The notes under the pieces are model-generated. The model ran no database searches, was not told the DNA's origin, and was given only the letters and a program-made list of their open reading frames with translations. From positions 62,001 through 126,000 of the forward strand of contig QPMI01000207.1 in the NCBI GenBank assembly GCA_004431415.1: DNA of 64,000 bases. Reading direction: 5' to 3'. This document shows positions 21,985 through 31,200 of this stretch, piece by piece; the stretch's first letter is position 1, and each line of letters opens with the position of its first letter. The stretch comes from Cyanophora paradoxa (Eukaryota; Glaucocystophyceae; Cyanophorales; Cyanophoraceae). A program made the position numbers and the translations under genes.

Positions 21985-22047
21985 CACAGGCCCGGTCATC
22001 TAGGGATTCAACTAGGGCTACCCATTTTTTCCTCTAGATGAGCACGA
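21985..22047. repeat. Dispersed repeat, copy 1
   Basis: Bases 21985-22005 are the exact reverse complement of 27727-27747 (21 bases). CTAGATGAGCACGAG at 22033-22047 recurs at 27613-27627. Both copies carry an A-rich tract and several CTAG words between these anchors. The copies are 5.7 kb apart and differ in length. Confidence 0.55.
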
Positions 22048-22440
22048 GTTGGCAGGCCGGCACCACTAGATGGCAAGCGGTTCCGGGAGATCCTGTCCGG
22101 CGAGCAGCGGGCCGTGTAGCTCGCTAGCTATGTTCTGTTATTAGTATAAACACTGCCCGCGCCCGCGCCGCTGTCCGCTGCATGAGTGGCATGTCAATGG
22201 TCCGACGGTCAGTGCGAGGAGCGGCGGGCCGCAGCAGCACGATAAGTCGCGACAGTTATGCTCTGGCTATCCATGGCCAGCGCCGCTGTCTGATCCCTAT
22301 GTCCCCGCTCTCGAAGTGCGCGCGCCCGCGGGCCGGCGCGCGCCCGAAGTTCGCGCTCGCTTCCCTTAGGTGCGCCATCGGCTTTCTTTAGCGTTTCAGA
22401 TGGTCCCTGGACTCTCCCGTTAGGTAAGGAAGGCCAGGTT
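22048..22440. other. Intergenic, no gene seen
   Basis: Near-balanced composition with short open frames only. I see no protein or RNA family signature. It separates the SET gene from the repeat block. Confidence 0.4.
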
Positions 22441-23290
22441 CGCGCGCGCCGCGCGCCCTCGCCGCCTCCCCGCCCCGCAGAGAGCCGCCCCGATGCCCGC
22501 GCGCAGGCCCGATCAAGCCCCGCGACCGGCCGCCCGCCCGCCTCGCCCCGCCCCGCGCCGCCCCCCCGCCTCGCCGCGGGGCCAAGGCCAGGTCCGCGCC
22601 GCCCTCGCCGCGGCCGCCTCCCCGCCCCGCAGAGAGCCGCCCCGATGCCCGCGCGCAGGCCCGATCAAGCCCGCGACCGGCCGCCCGCCCGCCTCGCCCC
22701 GCCCCGCGCCGCGACCGCGCCGCCCCCCCGCCTCGCCGGCGGGGCCAAGGCCAGGTCCGTGCCGCCCTCGCCGCCTCCCCGCCCCGCAGAGAGCCGCCCC
22801 GATGCCCGCGCGCAGGCCCGATCAAGCCCCGCGACCGGCCGCCCGCCCGCCTCGCCCCGCCCCGCGCCGCCCCCCCCGCCTCGCCGGCGGGGCCAAGGCC
22901 AGGTCCGCGCCGCCCTCGCCGCGGCCGCCTCCCCGCCCCGCAGAGAGCCGCCCCGATGCCCGCGCGCAGGCCCGATCAAGCCCCGTGACCGCCCGCCCGC
23001 CCGCCTCGCCCGCCCCGCGCCGCGACCGCGCCGCCCCCCCCGCCTCGCCGGCGGGGCCAAGGCCAGGTCCGCGCCGCCCTCGCCGGCTCCCCGCCCCGCA
23101 GAGAGCCGCCCTAATTCCCGCGCGCAGGCCCGATCACGCCCCGTGACCGCCCGCCCGCCCGCCCCGCCCCGCCCCGCGCCCCCCCCCCGGTGCGGGCCAA
23201 GGCCAGGGGCCAAGGTGCGGGCCGCCCGCCCCGCCCCGCCCCGGCGGGGCTAAGGCCAGGTCCGCGCCGCCTGCCCCGGGGCCCCGCGCA
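22441..23290. repeat. Tandem array, five units of about 152-157 bp
   Basis: The core CCGCCCCGATGCCCGCGCGC recurs with its ATG at 22493, 22645, 22802 and 22956, and a degenerate fifth copy (AATTCCC) lies near 23113. Units are more than 80% GC and differ by small indels. Open frames on both strands are produced by composition and give Pro/Arg/Ala-rich peptides. I do not call a gene. Confidence 0.85.
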
Positions 23291-23457
23291 GACCCGCAGC
23301 GTGCGGGTAGCTTTAGTTGGCAGTTAGCAGTACTAGTTAGCCGTAGGCATGCAGCTGGATTTTGTGTTTATAATTACGATGTCACAGTGTCCGGATCCGT
23401 GGCCGATACTTCGAAATTTTACATATGCATTTTAATTTGACATTTTCGGGGATGCAT

Positions 23458-23905
23458 CTCAAGAATATCTGAAATTCTGGCGAGCACGAGATTCTGGCGG
23501 CAATTCGGGGCAAGGCGGTTTCCGGTTTCGACATTTTCCCGGAGAAAAGCCAACAATCTCAAGAATGTCAGAAATTCTGGCGAGATTCTGGCAACAATTC
23601 GGGGCAAGGCCCGGCGGCCGTTTCGGGTTTTGACATTTTCCCGTAGAAAAGCCAACAATCTCAAGAATGTCAGAAATTCTGGCGAGATTCTGGCAACAAT
23701 TCGGGGCAAGGCCGTTTCCGGTTTTGACATTTTCCCGGAAAAAAGCCAACAATCTCAAGAATATCAGAAATTCTGGCGAGATTCTGGCAACAATTCGGGA
23801 CAAGGCGGTTTCGGGTTTTGACATTTTCCCGTAGAAAAGCCAACAATCTCAAGAATGTCAGAAATTCTGGCGAGATTCTGGCAACAATGCCTCCGACCTG
23901 GCTTG
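23458..23905. repeat. Tandem array, five units of about 94-102 bp
   Basis: CTCAAGAAT starts recur at 23458, 23558, 23660, 23754 and 23848. Each unit reads roughly CTCAAGAATGTCAGAAATTC, GGCGAGATTCTGGCAACAAT, TCGGGGCAAGGC and then GACATTTTCCC with AGAAAAGCC. The array is far less GC-rich than its surroundings. Units are highly similar, suggesting recent expansion. No coding role is evident. Confidence 0.88.
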
Positions 23906-24159
23906 AGAATTCGACATTTTCGCTGGAGAATTCGATATTTTCGCGCGCCCCCCGGCCCTTGCCCCCCACCAGCTGTGCGTGCAGCCCGCAGCGCCGGCCC
24001 CACCGACCCCCGCCGCTGCCCGGCACGCGTACGCTCTGGGCCCCGGCACGCCTCGCGCGCCCCCCGGCCCCCGCCTCCCCACCCGGCGTCCCCCTCACCC
24101 AGCTGCACATGCAGCCCGCTGGCGCCAGGTACCGGTGCAGGTGCTCACGCAGCCTGGCA

Positions 24160-24495
24160 GCGGGCCTCGAGGGAGTGGTGGGGCACAGGAGGGGCCGGGA
24201 TGGGCCCGCGGAACCGTGCCCGTTCTCCTTCTCCCCAGGGCGGGCCCCGCGCCTGCGTCGGAGCCCTGTGAAAGAACATGTATTATACATGGATTCAGAA
24301 TCTATAAGATCAGCGGGGGGCGCCGGGCGTGAGACACAAGGCCGGCCTCGAGGGAGTGAGGGGGGCACGTGAGGGGATGGGCCCGCGGAACCGCGCCCGT
24401 TCTCCCCAGGGCGGGCCCCGCGCCTGCGTCGGAGCCCTGTGAAAGAACATGTATTATACATGGATTCAGAATCTATAAGATCAGCGGGGGTGCCC
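24160..24495. repeat. Two-copy direct repeat, about 178-bp spacing
   Basis: Both copies contain CCTCGAGGGAGTG, GGGATGGGCCCGCGGAACCG, GGCGGGCCCCGCGCCTGCGT and a near-identical tail with CATGTATTATACATG followed by ATTCAGAATCTATAAGATCA. Copies span about 24160-24315 and 24338-24492. The tail palindrome is notable, but I see no element ends. Confidence 0.8.
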
Positions 24496-25030
24496 GGGCC
24501 CTAGGGGGATGGCAATGGCGAGACCAGGGCACCATGTGCCATCCACATCCGTTTCTTTTCGAACTGAATATCTTTAGATGGCAATTAGGTTTATTAAATC
24601 AAAGTACATCATAAGAACGACAATCAAGAGGGCTTTCAGAATATATAATAAGGTCGGGGCTCGCAAGTTAACCTAACCCGTAAAAGGCTGCCAAAACGTC
24701 TGACAAGCTCTCAAACCTGACATCTGATCATGAGTCTCCCTCAACGTTTTAACTCTGTCATCATGAAAACTGACCTCGAAGGATGACTACATTACGACTG
24801 AACAACAGCCTTTATATTATACATAAAGACTTAAAAAAAGCCTCATATATCACCCATTCACTGGGCATAGCTTGTTGGAACGAGATTTCGGAAATGATTG
24901 CGGCCGTGCCCTGACGTGCCCCACCATACCCCACCGCCGTGCCCCAACGTGCCCCACCGTGCTCGCTGCCGTGCCCCGACGTGTCCCCTACGTAAACACG
25001 TTACTCTTGAACATCGCCACACGCATGTGA
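24496..25030. other. AT-richer unique segment inside the repeat block
   Basis: About 500 bases of lower GC with no long frame of interest, between the two-copy repeat and the 81-bp minisatellite. Around 24898-24975 a short CCCCACCGTGCCCC-type repeat leads into the minisatellite. Confidence 0.45.
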
Positions 25031-25091
25031 GCCGCGCCGCCGCCTGCCAAGCCGCCTGCGCCGCCCGGCGAGACGCGCCGCCGCCCGCCAC

Positions 25092-26290
25092 GCCCTCGCC
25101 CCGCCCGGCGAGCCGCCGCACCGCCGCCCGCCGAGCCCCTTCCTGTGCAGCGAGCCCCGCCGTCGCGCGCCAGAGCCGCCGCCCCGCCCCGCGGGCCTCG
25201 CCGCCGCCCGCCGCGCCTCCGGCCCGTGCGGCGAGCCCCGCCGTCGCGCGCCAGAGCCGCCGCCCCTCCCCGAGAGCCTCGCCGCCGCCCGCCGCGCCTC
25301 CGGCCCGTGCGGCGAGCCCCGCCGTCGCGCGCCAGAGCTGCCGCCCCGCCCCGAGAGCCTCGCCGCCGCCCGCCGCGCCTCCGGCCCGTGCGGCGAGCCC
25401 GCCGTCGCGCGCCAGAGCCGCCGCCCCGCCCCGCGGGCCTCGCAGCCGCCCGCTGCGCCTCCGGCCCGTGCGGCGAGCCCCGCCGTCGCGCGCCAGAGCC
25501 GCCGCCCGCCCCGCGGGCCTCGCCGCCGCCCGCCGCGCCGCCGGCCCGTGCGGCGAGCCCCGCCGCCGCCCGCCAGAGCCGCTGCCCCGCCCCGCGGGCC
25601 TCGTCGCCACCCGCCGCGCCTCCGGCCCGTGCGGCGAGCCCCGCCGTCGCGCGCCAGAGCCGCCGCCCCGCCCGCGGGCCTCGCAGCCGCCCGCTGCGCC
25701 TCCGGCCCGTGCGGCGAGCCCCGCCGCCGCCCGCCAGAGCCGCCGCCCCGCCTCGCGGGCCTCGTCGCCACCCGCCGCGCCTCCGGCCCGTGCGGCGAGC
25801 CCCGCCGCCGCCCGCCAGAGCCGCCGCCCCGCCCGCGAGCCTCGCCGCCGCCCGCCGCGCCTCCGGCCCGTGCGGCGAGCCCCGCCGTCGCGCGCCAGAG
25901 CTGCCGCCCCGCCCCGAGAGCCTCGCCGCCGCCCGCCGCGCCTCCGGCCCGTGCGGCGAGCCCCGCCGTCGCGCGCCAGAGCCGCCGCCCCGCCCCGAGA
26001 GCCTCGCCGCCGCCCGCCGAGCCCCCTTCCTGTGCAGCGAGCCCCGCCGTCGCGCGCCAGAGCCGCCGCCCCGCCCCGCGGGCCTCGCAGCCTCCCGCTA
26101 CGCCTCCGGCCCGTGCGGCGAGCCCCGCCGTCGCGCGCCAGAGCCGCCGCCCCGCCCCGAGAGCCTCGCCGCCGCCCGCTGCGCCTCCTCCCTGTGCGAC
26201 GAGCCGCGCCGCCGCACGCCGCGCCGCCGCCCGCCACGCCGCCGCCCGCCGCGCTGCCACCCGGCCCGCTCAGCGAGCGGCCCCATGACC
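25092..26290. repeat. 81-bp GC-rich minisatellite, about 13 units plus degenerate ends
   Basis: GCCAGAGCC-type cores recur at 25171, 25252, 25333, 25413 and onward to 26058 and 26139, an average spacing of about 81 bases (27 codons) with occasional 80-base units. Long frames stay open on both strands because the unit is a multiple of three and has few stop triplets. The repeated peptides (SPAVARQSRR, PRASPPPAAPPARAA) look like nothing known. Single-base indels shift the frame between units, so a coding role is unlikely. Confidence 0.88.
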
Positions 26291-26992
26291 TGTCTATGAG
26301 AAAACTTCTAAGCGTGGTACGAACCGTTGATTTCGGTTGCTGCAAGGCCGGGTCCCTGCATGGATCGCGCTGCGTCAGCATCTGCGCTGTGTCGCCGAGT
26401 CGCCCTGCGTGACCGAGTACTCAGCCCCGGAGACTCATAGGAGACATTGTACCAGAAGTGGCACGCACGAAGCTTTTCGCTCGCTAGCAGCTCGGGCTGT
26501 GTACCGGTTGCCTCTCGCCATATCGCGCTGCAACTACGGTACTCTCGCCGGGGCGCCAGTTCTTGGTACTTTCTGCAACTACGCGCCGCTGCGGCAGTTG
26601 CCGCGCGGTAGTAAGTGGCAGCAGTTGCGGCGCAGTTGTACGCTGCAGTACGCAATTTGTACCGGGGTACACATTCATAAGACCTTCGTCAACGGCACTG
26701 CACAGGCTGGCTTCCTCCAGCTGACCGGGCTGGCTGACGCCCGAGCAGCAGCGTCGAGCCGCGACTCCTAGCGTGCGTTTGCCTCTTGTTTATGCGCAGA
26801 TTCTGTCCTGTTCACGCACATGTCGGACTAACGGACACCTGCCGCGGTCGGTCTCCCGCTGTACACGTGGCTCCAGCGTGTGCCACGCTCCCTAACTAGC
26901 TTTTTAGAGTGGACGGCGATCCTTCCGAGCGCCGAGACGCGAATTCCGTCGCCTTGGCCAGGTCCGAACAGCCGACATCTGCCTAATCCGTG

Positions 26993-27182
26993 CCCAACAG
27001 GCCTTCCTGACCATCGGAATGCGCATTGATTGTGCTACTGTGCGCAGGAGCCCTCGGTTGTGCAGGTCCGCCTTGATCTTGTTGGGACTTCCGTTTGCAG
27101 GCCCGAGGCTTGCCCATAAGGCCCTACTGGACATCAATGATGATCTGACTTCCGAAGTTCGCTGTGCAGGAGCCTTCGGTTG
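26993..27182. repeat. Degenerate tandem duplication, about 122-bp period
   Basis: GCAGGAGCC(C/T)TCGGTTG lies at 27044-27060 and 27166-27182, with related upstream words GCCCA(A/T)(C/A)AGGCC near 26993 and 27114. The copies have diverged considerably. No recognised product. Confidence 0.45.
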
Positions 27183-27576
27183 CTCACCCGCGTTCCGCGT
27201 TCGGCGGTCTCTCTGGCTCCAGGTACGCTCGCGCCCCAGGGCGCGCCGCGCTTACTAGCAGTGTGTTCCATCCTATTTCTAGCCTATCGGCTTGCAGACC
27301 CTGAGAGCCGCTGCCGCCCCGCCCCCTCGCCCGGAGCCGCTTGTAGTGACTTCCCGCGTGCAGGTACCTCTGGCGACACCCCGGCGCGCGCGCCAAGGTG
27401 CAAGTGGCGGGCGACAGTGCTACATACAGCCCGTTTAGCTTGTAGATAGCTAGCTACGTATCTGTAGCTTAGTAGCTCGCTAGCTAGCTAGCTAGCCGTG
27501 GTTGTACAATTGATACCGTAGTACTGGATCTTGTTGCAGGGCGCGGGTGCGGGATGCAGGTGCGGCGCGGCAGCAG

Positions 27577-27747
27577 GCGCAGGTGAGCACGAGATGAGCG
27601 CGAGATGAGCCCCTAGATGAGCACGAGATAGGAAAAAAAGGAAAAAAACTCATCTCGTGCCCACCTCGATGTGTCGTTTTGCCCTAGATGAGTGCGAGCT
27701 GCATCTAGGGGTTTTACCTAGGTGAGCCCTAGATGACCGGGCCTGTG
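27577..27747. repeat. Dispersed repeat, copy 2, with internal hairpin
   Basis: Repeated AGATGAGC(A/G)CGAG words are followed by GGAAAAAAAGGAAAAAAA, then CTCATCTCGTGC at about 27649-27660, the reverse complement of an upstream GCACGAGATGAG. Bases 27727-27747 match copy 1 (21985-22005) in inverted orientation. Confidence 0.55.
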
Positions 27748-28222
27748 AAGAGGCTCGGGAGTCGCTCGCCACTTCGCTGCGCGAGCTGCGATTCGACATC
27801 GAGGGCCGCTCGCGCTTCCTCCTCGAGCACACTGCTCACTTCGCGCGCGATATCCGGTGCCAGCTTCGAGGTGCCCTTAGTGGCCAGTCCGTGGCGGGAA
27901 CGGGCGAGCCTCCGGGCACGGCCCGCACCTTTGATCTTTCGATCTTAAGCCCGTAGGGTAAGTAGACCTAGGTTTCGATCTCGAGCTTCGGCATTCGATT
28001 TCGATTTTCGACGTCGCTTGCCTATCTGTCTGAGCCCTTACGATTCGACCGGCGGCCCACTGCTTGCCAAACAGCTACTAGGGCTAGTCCAGATGTCGTT
28101 GGTCGTGTCTGAAATGCACACTGCTCACTGGCACCCGTACCCCTCCCACGATTCGTCCCCCCTGTCCCACCTCCTTGTTGGCTTCTGGGACTGCGCAAGG
28201 CTGCGGGGGCGCTTCCGGGGAG

Positions 28223-31200
28223 ATGGGGCCACCGAGCGGAGAGCAGGTGCTTGCTAGGAGTTCCGCGCCGTGTGCCAAGCGCTGCCGCTGTCGCGCGGTG
28301 AGCGAGTCGCGCCGACCGCACGCCCGCGCAGGAGCTCCGCCTGCTTAGGCCGCCAACGGACGCTCCAGGACCCGCCGCTTCAAACCGAACTCCGACGCCC
28401 GGACCGCCGGCGCCGGCGATCCCACAGGAAGCGGCGGTGGAGATTCGCAGCCTCGAGGGCTACCAGGCAAGTGTGCCGCGCTTCGTTCTGTTCGTGCTCG
28501 GCTGCATCTGCACGGGTGGCATCCTCGGCATCGTCTGCACGTGGTTTCCTCAGCTCTTCACACGGCTCTGCCGCAAGGCATGCCCCGTCGCCGTCGCATC
28601 CCACATTCTCGTCGAGGTGAGCCCGCTCGGCGCCGGCCGTGCAGACCGCGGCGCCTCCGTTATCCGAACTGATCTGGTTTGCGAACACCAGGGCACGACG
28701 GGCAGGCGCATGGAGGTCCCCGTAAAGCACATTGTCGTGCAGGACGACGACGACGTGCGCCGCATCGGGCTGGCTCGGCTTGTGGCGTTCGGGCTGCGGC
28801 TGAGCCCGTGCGGGCGCAGGACGTGCCGCGGGAGCACCGCTTCATAGACTTCTGCACGGTACGGTACATCTGGCGGGCCGGCGCCTTCCAGCACTGCGAG
28901 TACGACACCGCCATTTCGTACCGAAAAATCGACGGGATGCGGGGCGGGCTGAGCGGGGAGGAGCACACGCGGCGGGCGCGGATGTACGGGACGAACCTGA
29001 TCGACATCCCCATCGAGCCGGTGGCGGCGCTGCTCTTCACGAAGTGCGTGCACCCGTTCTACCTCTTCCAGGTCTTCTCCGTCATACTCTGGTACGCCGA
29101 GGCGTACAGCTTCTACGGTGCGCCGGCACGCGGCGAGCGGCGCCGCCGGACACGCGCCGGCGGGGCGCTGACTGAGGGCGGGCAGCGACGACGATCCTGC
29201 TCTCGTCGGGGGCGTCGGTGGCGTGGGAGGTGTACCGGGCGCGCTCGAACGCCCTGGACCTGCAGAAGGCCGCGCACCACGACCTCGCCGTCCGCGCCCT
29301 CCGCGACGGCAAGGGTCCGCCCCGCCCCCGCCCCCCCTCGCCCCGCTCGCGCCGCGCGGCGGGGCGAGCGGGCGCCGCAGAGGTGACGATCTCGTCGCGG
29401 GAGCTGACGCCGGGGGACGTGGTGCGGGTGGAGGCGGACGCGCCCGTGGCCGCCGACATGGTCCTCCTCTCCGGCGAGTGCGTCGTCGACGAGTCCATGC
29501 TCACAGGCCCGCCCCCGACCCCGCCCCGCCCCCCGCTTCCGCCGCCCCCTCAACCCCCCCCCCCCCCCCCCCCCCCGCAGGCGAGTCGACGCCCCTGGCG
29601 AAGCAGGCGCTCCCCTGTGCGGAGAAGCCGGACGAGGTGGCCTGCGCGCCGGCCTCGCCGGGGGGGCGCGCGGGGGCGAGCGGGAGCGGGGCGGGCAGGT
29701 GTACGCGGCGGAGCGGCAGAAGACGTGCTCCCTCTACTGCGGCTCCCGCGTCCTCCAGGCCAGGGGCGCAGCCGGCCAGCCCCCGACGGCTCTCGTCATG
29801 CGCACAGGCTTCTCCACCGCCAAGGGCCAGCTCTTCCGCACCATCCTCTTCCCCCGCCCCATCCGCTTCAAGGCCCGCGCCCCGCCCGCGCCGGCGCCCC
29901 GCCGGCGCCCCGCGCGAGCCGGGCGCAGTTCTCTGAGGACTCCTACAAGTTCCTCGCCTTTATGGCCGTCGCCGGTGCGGGGCGCGGGGCGCGGGGCCGG
30001 CTTCGGGGCGCGCGACGGGGCGGCAGCGGTGACGCTGTGCGTTGTGAACGTGGTGATCAAGATGCAGCGCGGCTCCGCCTCTCTCGGGGACATCATGCTC
30101 TCCTCCCTGTCCGCCGCCCCTGCCGCCCCGACCCGCCCCGCGCGCTCGCTGACGGGGCGCAGGGACCTGATCACGATCACGGTGCCGCCGGCGCTGCCGC
30201 TGGTGCTTACGATGGGCACGGGCTTCGCGCTGGGCCGCCTCAACCGCCAGCGCGTCTTCTGCATCGCCCCGCAGCGGTGCGGGGGCCCCGGGCTGGCGCC
30301 CCCGCGGGGCGGGCCTGACGGGGCGCAGCATCAACTTCGCGGGGCGCATCGACACGATGATGTTCGACAAGACGGGCACCCTCACGTGCGCCCCGCCCCG
30401 CCCGCCCGCCCCCTCCCCCTCGGCGGGCGAATCGGCGGGGGCAGGCACGACAGCCTGGACTTCTACGGGGCGCACGGGGCGGAGGAGGGGCGGTTCGGGG
30501 CTGTACGGCGGGAGGTGGGGCGGGGCGACGCGGCGGACCCGATGGTCCAGTTCATGGCCACCTGCCACGCCCTCGTGCGCCCCCGCCCCGCCTCGCCCCT
30601 TCCCGCCCCGCGCTCCGCGCACCGCCCGGCAGCGACGGCGGCGCAGGTGCGGGTCAACGAGGAGGTCGTCGGGCACCCCGTCGACGTCAAGATGTTCCAC
30701 ACCGCCGCCTGGGTCCCCCCGCCCCGCCCCGCTCCGCCCCGCCCCGCCAAGCCGAGCCGAGGCGCCGGCGCAGGAGATGCTCGAGGCGGACCGGGAGCAG
30801 GATGCGGAGCGGAGCGCGCTGGCGGTGATGGCGCCGCCGGGCTCGGGGCGGGGCGGGCGGCTGACGACGCTCGTGCTGCGGCGCTTCGAGTTCGACGTCC
30901 GCATCCAGCGCTCCTCCGTCCTCGTCCGCGTCGGCTCCGGGCCCTCCGCCGCCCACTTCGCCCGCGTCAAGGGCTCCCTCGAGGCCCTCCGGCCCCTCTG
31001 CCGCCCCGACTCCCGTCCGCCCCGCCCCGCCCGCCGCCCCTCCCTCGGCCCGAGCCGGGGGCCCGCAGTGCCTCCGGACCTGGAGGAGGTGATGCGGGGG
31101 TACACGCGCAAGGGCCTGTACGTGCTGGCCTGCGCGGAGCGCGCCCTCCCGGCCCTCGACGACGCCGCCGCCGCCACCTTCAAGAGGCGCGCCTTGCTGG

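Larger units (their letters stand above)
20075..21995 (-). pseudogene. Ankyrin-repeat SET-domain methyltransferase gene, apparently interrupted
   Basis: Reading the minus strand, ankyrin-like exons come first: GTLRTALYFAAMLGK joins through an intron to ASWCRELSAVDPKALL and DSLGLTPAHIAYLRGDPEL. A middle region with RIGFYDPALRSVRRL follows. The SET domain has VGWIEGLGNGAFAARDFAPG with DYIAHYG, NEVEPGDCFLM, FVNHSAAPNA (the NHS/PN motif) and TRTIARGQQVTLSYGG. Introns include 20204-20272 and 20771-20830, both with GC donors. The end of the domain is cut by a 293-base insertion at 20309-20601 flanked by a 9-base direct repeat. Removing one repeat and the insertion restores PVLYCTRTIARGQQ. No AG acceptor lets the insertion be spliced out in frame, and the NHS exon is also in a different frame from the restored segment. 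The 5' start is not determined. It may be a pseudogene or a disrupted allele. Confidence 0.6.
26291..28222. other. Gene-poor region between the repeat block and the P5B ATPase gene
   Basis: No complete gene is recognised. It contains a degenerate duplication at 26993-27182, a GCTA repeat near 27477-27500 and the second copy of a dispersed repeat. One 40-codon coding-like stretch lies at about 27742-27875 (ARESLATSLRELRFDIEGRS then FLLEHTAHFARDI, followed by GTGCC). That stretch could be an exon of an unrecognised gene or a relic; I cannot join it to anything. Confidence 0.4.

Noticed and set aside
22493-23253. Open frames starting MPARRPDQ in the 154-bp array
   Set aside because: The repeated start is part of the repeat unit and the composition is simple.
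24858-26412. Two about 500-codon frames on opposite strands over the 81-bp array
   Set aside because: Both arise from a repeat unit that is a multiple of three and lacks stops. Phase-breaking 80-base units and the lack of any family argue against a gene.
28270-28620. A 34-base intron at 28298-28331 in the P5B ATPase start
   Set aside because: It is too short. The donor at 28247 gives an 85-base intron and keeps the frame.
29550-29577. Long poly-C run taken as an assembly gap or telomere-like repeat
   Set aside because: It lies within an in-frame GC-AG intron of the P5B ATPase; similar runs occur in other introns such as 19847-19923.
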